25,504 bases of DNA from JBAZGH01 sp041652935 (GCA_041652935.1 JBAZGH010000010.1:1-25504), one strand, 5' to 3'. Counted from the first letter of the stretch, positions 1 to 7,353 are shown. Notes: generated from the letters alone by a model not told the origin. Made by a program: numbers and translations.

Positions 1-1
1 C

Positions 2-793
2 CAATTATTCCTTGAAGAGCAGTCGGTTACCGCTACTGAGAATGCTATTTTAATGGCAGTATTGGCGCCGGGAAAAACTATCCTTGAAAATGCCGCCAGC
101 GAGCCGCACGTCAGGGATTTAGCTGAATTTTTAAATAAGATGGGCGCGAAAATTAAAGGCCATGGGACAAATATAATGGAAATTAATGGAGTAAAAAAAT
201 TAAGAGGCGTTTCCCACGTTTTAGTCCCAGACCATGTGGAGGCCGTATCTTTCGCTTGTTTGGCGGGAGCAACAAAAAGCAGAATAAGATTAACGGCCAT
301 TGAGCCGGGTGATTTGAGAATGGCCTTAATAATTTTCGATAAAATGAATTTAAAATATAATTTGGGGAAAAGCAACTTAGAAATTCTACCTTCTAATTTA
401 AAGTCAATTGAAAAAATTCAGGATGGGCTTTGGCCAGCATTGCCGACAGACGCCATTAGCCCTTTTATCGTATTAGCAACCCAAGCAAAGGGAACAACCT
501 TAATCCACCAATGGATGTTTGAGGGCCGTCTGTTTTTTATTGATAAGCTCATTAGAATGGGAGCTAATATAACTTTGTGCGACCCGCACCGCGCGCTTGT
601 AACAGGACCGTCAAAATTAAGGGGCAAAGAAGTTGAAAGCCCCGACCTTAGGGCCGGTATTGCCCTGGTTATCGCCGCTTTAATTTCTAAAGGAACTAGC
701 AAAATTGATAATATTTATCAAATTGAACGCGGATATGAAAATATCGTAGAGCGTCTGCGTCTTATAGGAGCGGATATAAAAGAAATCAATTAG
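2..793 (+). CDS. murA: UDP-N-acetylglucosamine 1-carboxyvinyltransferase, 5'-truncated by the window edge
   Basis: MurA transfers enolpyruvate from PEP to UDP-GlcNAc, the first committed step of cytoplasmic peptidoglycan precursor synthesis. The frame is open to base 2, so the gene begins outside the window; the first ATG at 53 lies inside the conserved 'SVTATEN' block and is not the start. Visible family features are TATEN near the start, ENAASEPHVRDLAEFL, a PTD motif (the conserved substrate-binding/catalytic Asp region), the CDPHR..V.GP segment, DLRAG and the terminal ERGYENIVERL (usually DRGYE). The catalytic Cys loop of the family would lie upstream of the window. The sequence 'WPALPTD' departs from the textbook 'FPTDxQ' and resembles a MurA variant I associate with Patescibacteria. 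The next gene follows after 36 bp, with a small GC hairpin (797-810) between them but no U-tract, so co-transcription is likely. Confidence 0.93.
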   Translation, partial: QLFLEEQSVTATENAILMAVLAPGKTILENAASEPHVRDLAEFLNKMGAKIKGHGTNIMEINGVKKLRGVSHVLVPDHVEAVSFACLAGATKSRIRLTAIEPGDLRMALIIFDKMNLKYNLGKSNLEILPSNLKSIEKIQDGLWPALPTDAISPFIVLATQAKGTTLIHQWMFEGRLFFIDKLIRMGANITLCDPHRALVTGPSKLRGKEVESPDLRAGIALVIAALISKGTSKIDNIYQIERGYENIVERLRLIGADIKEIN

Positions 794-829
794 GCCAAGC
801 GGGCGCGCTTATTATAAAAACTTTAAACT

Positions 830-2182
830 ATGACCATAACCCACCGCCGCATATTATACATTTTTTTTATAACGCTTTTCATTGTCATTACTCCGGCAAT
901 TTCTTTTTACGCGGCCGGCTATAACTTTGATTTCAGTTCGGGAAAAGTGCAACGGACCGGAATTTTAATTATAAAAACCGACCCCAAAGACGCCCTGGTT
1001 GATTTGGGGAGAGAAAAAATATCCAACTGGTTTTATAATTTTTTTTCTCCCGGAGAAGATTTGAGAACGCCACAAAAAATCAGGAATTTATTGCCGGATG
1101 AGTATGAGATGCTTTTAACCAAAAACGGTTATTTTGATTATCAAAGGAAAATTAAAATTAACCCGGGCGAAACCTTAGTGTTGGATAAATTGGAATTGTT
1201 TAAAAATTCATATCCGGAAATATCGCTCAACCAAAATATAATAAAAATGGAGCTGTCTCCCGATAAAAGCAAGCTCGCCGCTGTTGCCGGGCAGGAACTG
1301 TTTATTTTTGACATAAACAATAAAACGGTTAATAAAATCGACCTGGATAATAATTTTTCAACCCAGTCTTTTGATGTTTTGTGGGCGCCCAGCAATAAAA
1401 AGATTATTTTAACCCTTGGCTCTTACCCGGTATTTAATGTTGAAAATAATTCCAGGGAAACGGAGCTGAAGGATTATTTTCCCGGCAACATAACAAAAAT
1501 TTTCTGGGATGATTTCAGCGACAATGAAATTTATTTAAAGGAAAATTTATACATTTATCATTTTGACTTAGCCGCTAAAAAGAAAAATTTATTTCTTAAC
1601 AAAGAGGTCTATAATTTCACGATAAAGGACAGCAACCTTTTTGCCATTGAAAAAATCGGCAATGAAAATTTTTTAAATGCCTATAACAGCGACCGCCAGC
1701 TCAAAAGCATCCCGATACCAAGCTCAAATTATTATAAATTTATAGAGCAAAATAATAAGTTTATCTATCTGCATGACGAAAGGCACAATATATTATATAC
1801 AATCGATCCCTGGTCGATGTTTCCAATATATGATTCCGTTAACGGAGTAAAAGATTTTTCATTATCCGGAAATAAAATCGTTTATTGGAATGATTTCGAA
1901 ATTTGGCTTTACGATAAGGAAAATAAAAACAGGGCCTTAGTTACCCGCATCAGCGAGGAAATAAACAAAGCGATACTTTATCCGGGAGAAAATTATATTA
2001 TTTTTAATACTGATAACAGCGTCAACATAATGGAGCTTGACGGCGCTCGATATTTAAGCTCTCTTGAGATATCGGATTGGCGCGGAACTTCCGATATGTA
2101 CTTAATCAGCAGCGGCAAAAGCATATATTTTCTAGGATGGCTTGGAGAAAAAAGAGCTTTATATAATTTAGATATCAAATAA
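830..2182 (+). CDS. Membrane-anchored PEGA-like domain protein with a beta-propeller-like C-terminal part
   Basis: A 450-residue protein with one N-terminal hydrophobic segment (about residues 8-30, preceded by THRR), so probably anchored in the membrane with the rest outside. Residues about 45-125 (TGILIIKTDPKDALVDLG through the GYFDYQRKIKINPGE stretch) match the pattern of PEGA surface-layer-type domains. The remainder has repeated short beta-type segments such as 'LSPDKSKLAAVAGQELFIFD' and 'LWAPSNKKIILTLG', which look like WD40/TolB-style propeller blades. No enzymatic motif is visible and the exact function is unknown. The ATG at 830 has no clear Shine-Dalgarno sequence. The TAA stop is followed immediately by a 77-nt palindrome ending in a T-run, which could terminate transcription. 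Confidence 0.8.
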   Translation: MTITHRRILYIFFITLFIVITPAISFYAAGYNFDFSSGKVQRTGILIIKTDPKDALVDLGREKISNWFYNFFSPGEDLRTPQKIRNLLPDEYEMLLTKNGYFDYQRKIKINPGETLVLDKLELFKNSYPEISLNQNIIKMELSPDKSKLAAVAGQELFIFDINNKTVNKIDLDNNFSTQSFDVLWAPSNKKIILTLGSYPVFNVENNSRETELKDYFPGNITKIFWDDFSDNEIYLKENLYIYHFDLAAKKKNLFLNKEVYNFTIKDSNLFAIEKIGNENFLNAYNSDRQLKSIPIPSSNYYKFIEQNNKFIYLHDERHNILYTIDPWSMFPIYDSVNGVKDFSLSGNKIVYWNDFEIWLYDKENKNRALVTRISEEINKAILYPGENYIIFNTDNSVNIMELDGARYLSSLEISDWRGTSDMYLISSGKSIYFLGWLGEKRALYNLDIK

Positions 2183-2259
2183 CCCGCAAATTAACAAATC
2201 CACTACAAATATTACAAATGCAATTTGTATTGTACTCAGCGGATTTGTTAATTTGCGGG
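2183..2259. repeat. 77-nt palindromic element, copy A; possible terminator of the upstream + strand gene
   Basis: The element starts on the base after the stop codon of the PEGA-like gene. Its arms CCCGCAAATTAACAAATCC and GGATTTGTTAATTTGCGGG are perfectly complementary over 19 bp and enclose a partly self-complementary middle (TACAAAT / ATTTGTA). Five T residues follow on the + strand (2260-2264), so it can act as an intrinsic terminator there. It has the same length and layout as the element at 19149-19225, and weaker relatives occur at 8451-8528 and 7802-7838. Confidence 0.85.
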
Positions 2260-2262
2260 TTT

Positions 2263-3129
2263 TTAAATTATAGTTTTAATATATTCCCTTAATTCATCCT
2301 TCATATCGTCTCTTCTCATGGCAAACTCTATATTGGCCTTAAGCCAGCCGATTTTTGAACCTGTATCTAAAATTTGGCCCCTTACTTTCTTTCCATATAT
2401 CGGCCTTGTTTTCGACAGGTTAAAAATAGCGTCAACCAGCCATAATTCATCGTCCTTGCCCATCTTCGTCTCTTCCAGCGCATCAAAAATATCGGGCGTT
2501 AAAATATAGCCGCTGCGGCTGGCGATTAGGGAGGGCGCTTTTTCCGGTCCTGGTTTTTCCACTATGCCTTTAATCTGGATTATATCTTCTTCAATTTCGA
2601 TTCCGTCAACAATTCCGTATTTTTCAGTTCCCGCCTCGTCAACTTCCTGGCAGCATATTACCGGGTCGGTGTATTTTTCATAGGCTTCAATAAGCTGCTT
2701 CAGGCGCGGCTTGTCCTCGCCGATAAAAAGTTCATCTCCCCATAAAACAGCGAAAGGATCATTTCCAATTATGTGCCGGCAGTTTAAGACCGGAGTGCCG
2801 TTGCCATAGGGGCCTTTTTGGCGGACATAGATGAAATTAGCCATATCGGCGATGTCTTTTACCTCCTGGCGCTGCTTTTCCTTGCCTTGTTTTTTTAATA
2901 AGTGCTGCAGTTCGTGGTTGTAATCGAAATGATTTTCAATTGAAATTTTTGAAGCGCCCGTCACTAAAATAACGTCTTCAATTCCGGAGGCGACCGCCTC
3001 CTCGACGATGTACTGCACTACCGGCTTATCAATAATCGGCAGCATTTCTTTCGGCTGAGCTTTAGTAGCCGGCAGGAATCTGGTTCCGGCCCCCGCTACG
3101 GGAATAATCACTTTTTTTATTTTGGTCAT
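2263..3129 (-). CDS. galU: UTP--glucose-1-phosphate uridylyltransferase
   Basis: GalU makes UDP-glucose from UTP and glucose-1-phosphate in the cytoplasm, supplying activated sugar for surface glycans. The 288-residue protein has the usual length. It shows the nucleotide-binding signature 'PVAGAGTRFLPATKAQPKEM' (residues about 10-29), DKPVVQYIVEEA, the metal/substrate-binding 'WGDELF', the 'GIVEKP' motif and the C-terminal 'GSKIGWLKANIEFAMR'. Together these distinguish GalU from the RmlA type. It is the last gene of the rmlD-rmlA-galU run; the spacer to rmlA is occupied by a dispersed repeat (3139-3229). It converges with the PEGA-like gene, and the palindrome at 2183-2259 lies between the two stop codons. 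Confidence 0.95.
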   Translation of the reverse strand: MTKIKKVIIPVAGAGTRFLPATKAQPKEMLPIIDKPVVQYIVEEAVASGIEDVILVTGASKISIENHFDYNHELQHLLKKQGKEKQRQEVKDIADMANFIYVRQKGPYGNGTPVLNCRHIIGNDPFAVLWGDELFIGEDKPRLKQLIEAYEKYTDPVICCQEVDEAGTEKYGIVDGIEIEEDIIQIKGIVEKPGPEKAPSLIASRSGYILTPDIFDALEETKMGKDDELWLVDAIFNLSKTRPIYGKKVRGQILDTGSKIGWLKANIEFAMRRDDMKDELREYIKTII

Positions 3130-3138
3130 ATTTTCTTT

Positions 3139-3229
3139 ATGTCATTTTGAGGAGCGAAGCGACGAAAAATCTATAATATTTTTTAAAAAATAGATTCTTC
3201 ACTCCACTACGTTTCATTCAGAATGACAT
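3139..3229. repeat. Dispersed imperfect palindrome of the 'GTCATTCTGA' type
   Basis: Outer arms ATGTCATTTTGA and TCAGAATGACAT differ from perfect complementarity by one wobble position. An inner pair AATCTAT / ATAGATT surrounds an AT-rich centre. The left arm continues as GGAGCGAAGCGACGAA. This layout (GTCATTCTGA, GCGAAGCGA, then AATCT) is a mobile intergenic repeat type that I recognise from many bacterial genomes. It fills almost the whole galU-rmlA spacer. No transposase is nearby, so it would move in trans if at all. Confidence 0.7.
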
Positions 3230-3235
3230 TAAAAA

Positions 3236-3961
3236 CTATATAATAAGCATGTCTGCTAATTTTTCTTTGGCTAAATTTTGCGCTTTTAATAAGCTGTCAA
3301 AGGTGCCGGCATCAATCCACTGCCCATTAACCATTGCGACTTCAAGTTCGTTTTTTTCTAAATACCATTTATGCAATTCAACTATTTCAAGTTCTCCTCT
3401 TTCGCTGGGTTTAACGTTTTTTGCCACCTCTACGACTCGATTGTCAAAAATATAAAGGCCGGTTAAAGCATAGTCTGAAATCCATTCCTTCGGTTTTTCT
3501 TGAATTTTAACCGCCCGCATTTGTTCGTCAAATTTTACCACCCCAAATCTTTCCGGGTCAGACACCTTTTTAGCAAAAACTTTCCCCCCGCTTTTAAAAT
3601 TTTTTATCTCTTCGCTTAAATCGTCTTCAAAAATATTATCGCCTAAAATCATAACCACGTCTTCTTTATCAATAAAATTTTCTCCGATAATCAAAGCTTC
3701 CGCCAGTCCTCTTGGCTTATCCTGCACCTCATAACTGAATTTGCAGCCGAATTCTTTACCGCTCCCCAGTAAATTAAGGTAATCCCCCGCTCTCTCCGGA
3801 GCGACAATAATTAAAATTTCTTTTATTCCCGCTTTAATAAGCGTGTTTAAGGGATAATAAATCATCGGCCGATTATAAATCGGCAGGAGCTGTTTTGATG
3901 TGATTTTAGTAAGCGGACTCAAACGCGTGCCCGAGCCGCCCGACAAGATTATTCCGCGCAT
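3236..3961 (-). CDS. rmlA: Glucose-1-phosphate thymidylyltransferase, short form
   Basis: RmlA makes dTDP-glucose, the first step of dTDP-L-rhamnose synthesis. Visible motifs are 'GGSGTRLSPLTKITSKQLLP' at the N-terminus, the 'YEVQDKPRGLAEAL' sugar-binding stretch, 'ILGDNIFEDD' (metal-binding Asp), 'IQEKP' and 'WIDAGTFDSLLKA'. At 241 residues it is about 50 shorter than the classical enzyme and lacks the C-terminal helical region that forms the allosteric/dimer part, so feedback control by dTDP-rhamnose may differ. The start overlaps the end of rmlD by 13 bp, which implies translational coupling. The last codons abut the dispersed repeat at 3139-3229. Confidence 0.92.
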   Translation of the reverse strand: MRGIILSGGSGTRLSPLTKITSKQLLPIYNRPMIYYPLNTLIKAGIKEILIIVAPERAGDYLNLLGSGKEFGCKFSYEVQDKPRGLAEALIIGENFIDKEDVVMILGDNIFEDDLSEEIKNFKSGGKVFAKKVSDPERFGVVKFDEQMRAVKIQEKPKEWISDYALTGLYIFDNRVVEVAKNVKPSERGELEIVELHKWYLEKNELEVAMVNGQWIDAGTFDSLLKAQNLAKEKLADMLII

Positions 3962-4809
3962 AATTTATTAGTTAAAAACTCACGAAGTGCTTCCTCGTAA
4001 CCCCTTAATTTTGGCAATTTATTATTGTTCAAAACCGCGTATTTCGGCCTTTGCGCCAGTCTGGAAAATTCACTGGAATTAACAGGTATTAGATTAACAT
4101 TTTTGCCCGTTATGTCAAACAGCATTTTTGCGCCCTCATACCATGTGCAGGCGCCTTCATTTATTCCGTGATAAATACCGTATGCATTATCATTTTCTAA
4201 TATATTCTTGGTAAAACAGGCTAAATCCGGAGCGTAGGTAAAATTGCTTAATTCATCATCAACCGCTTTTATATCCCGCTGGCTTTTTGACAAATCAAGC
4301 ATTATATCAAAAAAATTATCTTTAGCCGCCCCGCTGCTTCCTTTTTTTCCGAATAATTTTGAAGTGCGGATAATATAATATTTCAATCCTTTTATTTTCA
4401 ATATTTTTTCTTCACCCAACAGTTTTGTTTCCCCGTATTTATTTATTGGCTTCGGGATGCTGTCTTCATTATAACCCTCTTTATTATTTCCATCAAAAAT
4501 ATAATTGCTTGAATAATGGACGAAAACTGCGCTTATTTCCGAGCAAATTTCAGCTAAGAAGCCGGATGCATCCCCATTTATTTTTTTTGCTGTTTCAAAT
4601 CCCTCCATTGTTTCGCATTGGTCAACCGCGTTATAGGCAGCAGCATTGATTACTATATTAGGCCGCAGGGCTGCAATTTTTTCTTCAGTTTGTTTTTTGT
4701 CAGTAATATCTATTTCATTGCGGTCCCAGCCCGTCGCTTGCGGAAATGTTTTCAATAGCTCTTGCCCCAGCATTCCCAGCGATCCGATTATTAGTATTTT
4801 TTTTTGCAT
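3949..4809 (-). CDS. rmlD: dTDP-4-dehydrorhamnose reductase
   Basis: RmlD catalyses the last step to dTDP-L-rhamnose, NAD(P)H reduction of the 4-keto group. The 286-residue protein is an extended short-chain dehydrogenase with the Rossmann motif 'IIGSLGMLGQEL' near residue 7, 'INAAAYNAVDQCE', and the active-site 'YGETKLLGE' (YxxxK). The usual STDYVFDG block reads SSNYIFDG, a conservative change that keeps a hydroxyl side chain. The C-terminal 'RPKYAVLNNNKL' is the family's substrate-side signature. It overlaps rmlA by 13 bp. Its promoter must lie in the AT-rich 4810-4850 stretch, which also holds a strong divergent promoter on the other strand. Confidence 0.92.
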   Translation of the reverse strand: MQKKILIIGSLGMLGQELLKTFPQATGWDRNEIDITDKKQTEEKIAALRPNIVINAAAYNAVDQCETMEGFETAKKINGDASGFLAEICSEISAVFVHYSSNYIFDGNNKEGYNEDSIPKPINKYGETKLLGEEKILKIKGLKYYIIRTSKLFGKKGSSGAAKDNFFDIMLDLSKSQRDIKAVDDELSNFTYAPDLACFTKNILENDNAYGIYHGINEGACTWYEGAKMLFDITGKNVNLIPVNSSEFSRLAQRPKYAVLNNNKLPKLRGYEEALREFLTNKLCAE

Positions 4810-4816
4810 AATTAAT

Positions 4817-4845
4817 TTGACGCTTAATAATTTTTATAATATAAT
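4817..4845 (+). promoter_or_regulatory. Sigma-70-type promoter for non-coding unit 1
   Basis: TTGACG, a 17-bp spacer, and a perfect TATAAT. It is divergent from rmlD and points into a region without any ATG-initiated frame. The predicted start is near 4852. Confidence 0.7.
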
Positions 4846-4851
4846 AGAATT

Positions 4852-5058
4852 CCCACTATCTTATTCGGTTTAATATCTAGTTTTCCTAGCAATTAAATCG
4901 AATTCTGCGCAATTCTTAGCTGTTTATTCTCTCGCCCCCTCCTCGTTATCGTTTTTCCTTTTCCGGAAAGAAATCAGGTACAAAAAACTCACCACACCAC
5001 GCGTAAGCGAGAGAGCTCACGCCCCGGTCGCTTCCTTCAGGAGGCCGGGGCTTTATCT
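4852..5058 (+). ncRNA. Candidate structured non-coding RNA 1 (about 205 nt)
   Basis: The unit runs from a near-consensus promoter to a GC-rich terminator and contains no ATG on the + strand. Visible elements in order are a CTAG-TTTTC-CTAG hairpin (4877-4889), a GAATT / AATTC hairpin (4900-4915), a C-rich single-stranded stretch 'CCCCCTCC', a small CCGG-centred hairpin near 4965, and a hairpin GCGT-A-AGC / GCT-C-ACGC (5001-5022). The stretch TCTCTCGC (4928-4935) is an exact complement of GCGAGAGA (5007-5014), so a long-range pairing competes with the local 5001-5022 hairpin. The RNA is not a tmRNA, RNase P or SRP RNA that I can recognise. Family unknown; expression is inferred from the promoter and terminator only. 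Confidence 0.5.
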
Positions 5059-5059
5059 T
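5021..5059 (+). terminator. Intrinsic terminator of non-coding unit 1
   Basis: GCCCCGG (5021-5027) pairs with CCGGGGC (5045-5051), with a further T-G wobble and a small inner TCC / GGA stem. The T-rich stretch TTTATCTT follows on the + strand. Confidence 0.7.
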
Positions 5060-5075
5060 ACTTTACGGACTGGAT

Positions 5076-5104
5076 TTGACAATTTAAAAAATATTTTATA
5101 TAAT
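5076..5104 (+). promoter_or_regulatory. Perfect consensus sigma-70 promoter for non-coding unit 2
   Basis: TTGACA (5076-5081), exactly 17 bp of AT-rich spacer, and TATAAT (5099-5104). This is the best promoter sequence in the window. The predicted transcript start is at about 5111. Confidence 0.85.
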
Positions 5105-5110
5105 ATTAAC

Positions 5111-5340
5111 AATGCACGGAAATTTATCGTTCTAGCGGATTCGGGAAGGGGGCGGATACACCTTCTATTTCTTCTTACGGTAACAGTTTAAACAACAAGT
5201 AGTCGGGGGTAAATTCTCTCCCGACCATCGCCGAACCCCCTTCCCGAACCGCTACTCAATCGCTCTTTCGCATTACGCGGGCTTGCCTGTCTAGACTTCC
5301 AACTCGGGGTCTTAGCGTGGCAAGTCCGTTATTTATTTTC
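5111..5340 (+). ncRNA. Candidate abundant structured RNA 2 (about 230 nt), possibly 6S-like in outline
   Basis: Transcription from the consensus promoter would give an RNA dominated by an 18-bp stem with one bulged A: 5134-5152 (AGCGG-A-TTCGGGAAGGGGG) with 5236-5253. Inside it lies a second hairpin, GTCGGG (5202-5207) with CCCGAC (5220-5225). Outside it the 5' end AATGC (5111-5115) is complementary to GCATT (5270-5274), leaving an open region on both sides between closing and main stems. A terminator hairpin follows. A closing stem, central bubble and long terminal stem is the outline of 6S RNA, but I see no primary-sequence proof. The only ATG frame at the start is seven codons (ATG at 5112). 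The 3' end runs into the stop codon of convergent rmlB. Confidence 0.6.
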
Positions 5341-5343
5341 TTT
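5279..5343 (+). terminator. Terminator of non-coding unit 2
   Basis: GGGCTTGCC (5279-5287) pairs with GGCAAGTCC (5319-5327) over 9 bp including one G-T pair. Inside, AGACT pairs with GGTCT. The T-rich stretch TTATTTATTTTCTTT follows. The opposite strand has no comparable T-run, so it works for the + strand RNA and not for rmlB. Confidence 0.65.
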
Positions 5344-6291
5344 AGAATTTTTATACCATTTGATGGTCTTTTCCAGCCCTTCTTTAAAATTAACACTTGG
5401 CTGCCATCCTAATTCTGCGCGTAATTTTTTATCATCAATCGCGTAGCGGAAGTCATGCCCTTTTCTGTCTGTTACATACTCTATTAGATTTTCGCCTTTG
5501 TCTAATAATTCAATCAATTTTTTTGTCAGTTCCAGATTGGTAATTTCCTTATCTTTGGCTCCCTGCCCGCCTATTAAATAAGTTTCGCCTATTTTGCCTT
5601 TCTTAATAATTATATCTATGGCTGAGCAATGGTCTTCAACATAAAGCCAGTCCCTGATGTTTTGCCCCGTGCCGTAAACCGGCACTTTTTTATTTTGCAA
5701 CAGATTCGTGATAAACAGCGGAATTAATTTTTCCGTATGCTGGCGCGGTCCGTAATTATTGGAGCAATTGGAAATTGTAATCGGCAATTTATGAGTATGC
5801 CAATACGCGCGGACAAGATGGTCTGAGCCCGCTTTTGAAGCGCTGTAAGGGCTGCGGGGGTCGTATGGCGTATTTTCATTGAAAGCGGGGTCACCGAGCT
5901 TAAGAGAGCCGAATACCTCATCGGTAGAAATATGGTGGAATCTGGTGTTATTCTTTAAGGCTTCATCCAGAAGAACCTGCGTGCCCAGGACATTCGTTCT
6001 TACAAAGGGAGAGCTATCTTTTATGGAATTATCAACATGGCTTTCCGCCGCGAAATGCACCACTATATCAGCGCCCGCCATCGCCTCTGCCGCGGTTTTC
6101 TTATCATAAATATCGCCCTTGATAAATTTGTAATTAGGATTATTCTCCACCTCGGTTAAATTTTCTAGATTGCCGGCGTATGTTAAAAGATCCAGATTAA
6201 CAATTTGGTCCTCGGGATATTTATTCAGCCAGTAATGGATAAAATTAGAGCCGATAAATCCGGCGCCGCCGGTTATTAAAATGTTTTGCAT
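5329..6291 (-). CDS. rmlB: dTDP-glucose 4,6-dehydratase
   Basis: RmlB converts dTDP-glucose to dTDP-4-keto-6-deoxyglucose, the second step of the rhamnose pathway. The 320-residue extended SDR protein shows the NAD-binding 'ITGGAGFIGSNF', 'HFAAESHVDNS', the catalytic 'STDEVFG' (Asp-Glu pair), 'YSASKAGSDHLVRAY' (YxxxK), 'NNYGPRQHTEKLIPLFI' and 'RDWLYVEDHCSAI'. All are hallmark RmlB motifs. It is separated by one base from the upstream glycosyltransferase stop, so it is the last gene of a long minus-strand run. Its stop codon lies in the T-tract of the terminator of the opposing RNA unit. It is split from rmlA/rmlD by the two non-coding units. Confidence 0.96.
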   Translation of the reverse strand: MQNILITGGAGFIGSNFIHYWLNKYPEDQIVNLDLLTYAGNLENLTEVENNPNYKFIKGDIYDKKTAAEAMAGADIVVHFAAESHVDNSIKDSSPFVRTNVLGTQVLLDEALKNNTRFHHISTDEVFGSLKLGDPAFNENTPYDPRSPYSASKAGSDHLVRAYWHTHKLPITISNCSNNYGPRQHTEKLIPLFITNLLQNKKVPVYGTGQNIRDWLYVEDHCSAIDIIIKKGKIGETYLIGGQGAKDKEITNLELTKKLIELLDKGENLIEYVTDRKGHDFRYAIDDKKLRAELGWQPSVNFKEGLEKTIKWYKNSKENK

Positions 6292-6292
6292 A

Positions 6293-7342
6293 TTATTTTA
6301 CTAATTCGTTAATTAATTCATCAATTTTTTTAAATATTTTTTCATTGTTCTCGCGGGAGTATTCTTGCAGATTTTTTTCATAAATATTTAAATTTGATAA
6401 AAAATTTTCAATATGTTTTTTACTTAGCCTGCTGTGGTATTTTCCGCACCCCGTCTTTTTAAGCGTATAGGCGTTTAGCAACTGCTCAAATTGCCCTTTG
6501 ATTGGAAGCGCTAAGTACGGTTTTTTTAAGTATAGCGCTTCGCTGATAAGGGAAAAGCCGGCATTGCCGATAACTGCCCGGCAATTCTTTAAATCTTCTA
6601 TAAAATTTTTCTGGCTATGCTCTTTAAAAATTAAATTTTTATTTTGTTCATTTTTATTAAATCCGTATATGATAAATTTTTTGTTAATGTTTTTTAAAAT
6701 GGGAATTAATTTTTCAAATCCGAAGGTGGCGTAAACTAAAATATAATCCCCCCTTTCCGAACGCGCGTCTATTATCTCTTTTCTTAAAATTGGCGGAAAA
6801 GCAAATGTATTTCTCTTGATTATTTTGTGTTTTATAAAAGCGGTAACCAAATAAGCGTCGGCCCCTAAAATCATCATCCTGACAATTGATTTAGCAATAT
6901 TGGCATGCCGGCGGTATTTCATTGGAAAGCCGATTTTCATTCTGGTGAGGCGATGCTGATTGCCGATTGAAATTAAGGGAATTTTTTTTGCTCTGGCGGC
7001 CAGCGCGGTTATCGGTTCAAAATCGGAAAAGATGACATCCGGTTGGAAATTATTTGTAATTTCCAATACTTCTTTTAAACTTTTAGCCGCTTCTTTGCTT
7101 TTAAGAAAATTTTTAATCAGCGTAGGCAATATTTTAATTTCATTATTTTCATGGACAAACGTAAATCCAAAAATTTCCTTAACATCAAAATACGGCTTTA
7201 AATTTTTATATCCGCGTCCGTAAGAAATCATCTTGACTGTATAACCCCCTCTCTCTAAATATCTGCCGACCTCTATTGAACGCGAAGAATGGCCGGAACC
7301 CTCCCCCGCAACTCCGTATAAAATTTTTATCTTATTTGGCAT
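6293..7342 (-). CDS. MJ1255/VC2487-type glycosyltransferase (GT-B fold, GT28/MurG-like)
   Basis: This 349-residue protein resembles the predicted glycosyltransferases related to MurG and UGT enzymes. The N-terminal 'LYGVAGEGSGHSSRSIEVGR' (residues about 9-28) is the glycine-rich acceptor-side loop with the GxGH signature. 'QPDVIFSDFEPITALAAR' follows. The C-terminal 'VIGNAGFSLISEALYLKKPY' and 'QFEQLLNAYTLKKTGCG' form the nucleotide-sugar-binding half. No membrane segment or signal peptide is evident, so it probably works at the inner face of the membrane on a nucleotide-sugar donor of unknown identity. It abuts rmlB (1 bp) and follows the HIT gene by 11 bp, so it is part of the same transcription unit. 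Confidence 0.82.
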   Translation of the reverse strand: MPNKIKILYGVAGEGSGHSSRSIEVGRYLERGGYTVKMISYGRGYKNLKPYFDVKEIFGFTFVHENNEIKILPTLIKNFLKSKEAAKSLKEVLEITNNFQPDVIFSDFEPITALAARAKKIPLISIGNQHRLTRMKIGFPMKYRRHANIAKSIVRMMILGADAYLVTAFIKHKIIKRNTFAFPPILRKEIIDARSERGDYILVYATFGFEKLIPILKNINKKFIIYGFNKNEQNKNLIFKEHSQKNFIEDLKNCRAVIGNAGFSLISEALYLKKPYLALPIKGQFEQLLNAYTLKKTGCGKYHSRLSKKHIENFLSNLNIYEKNLQEYSRENNEKIFKKIDELINELVK

Positions 7343-7353
7343 TATTTATTAGT

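Noticed and set aside
5020..5052. Minus-strand sequence CCTGAAGGAAGCGACC resembling the SRP RNA core (GGAAGGAAGCAGCC)
   Set aside because: The 5' side of the conserved internal loop (CAGG) is missing, there is no surrounding long helix, and the same bases form an ordinary GC-rich terminator for the + strand.
5112..5135. Short ORF (ATG to TAG, seven codons) at the predicted start of non-coding unit 2
   Set aside because: It is too short, has no ribosome-binding site, and overlaps the base-paired 5' end of the structured RNA.
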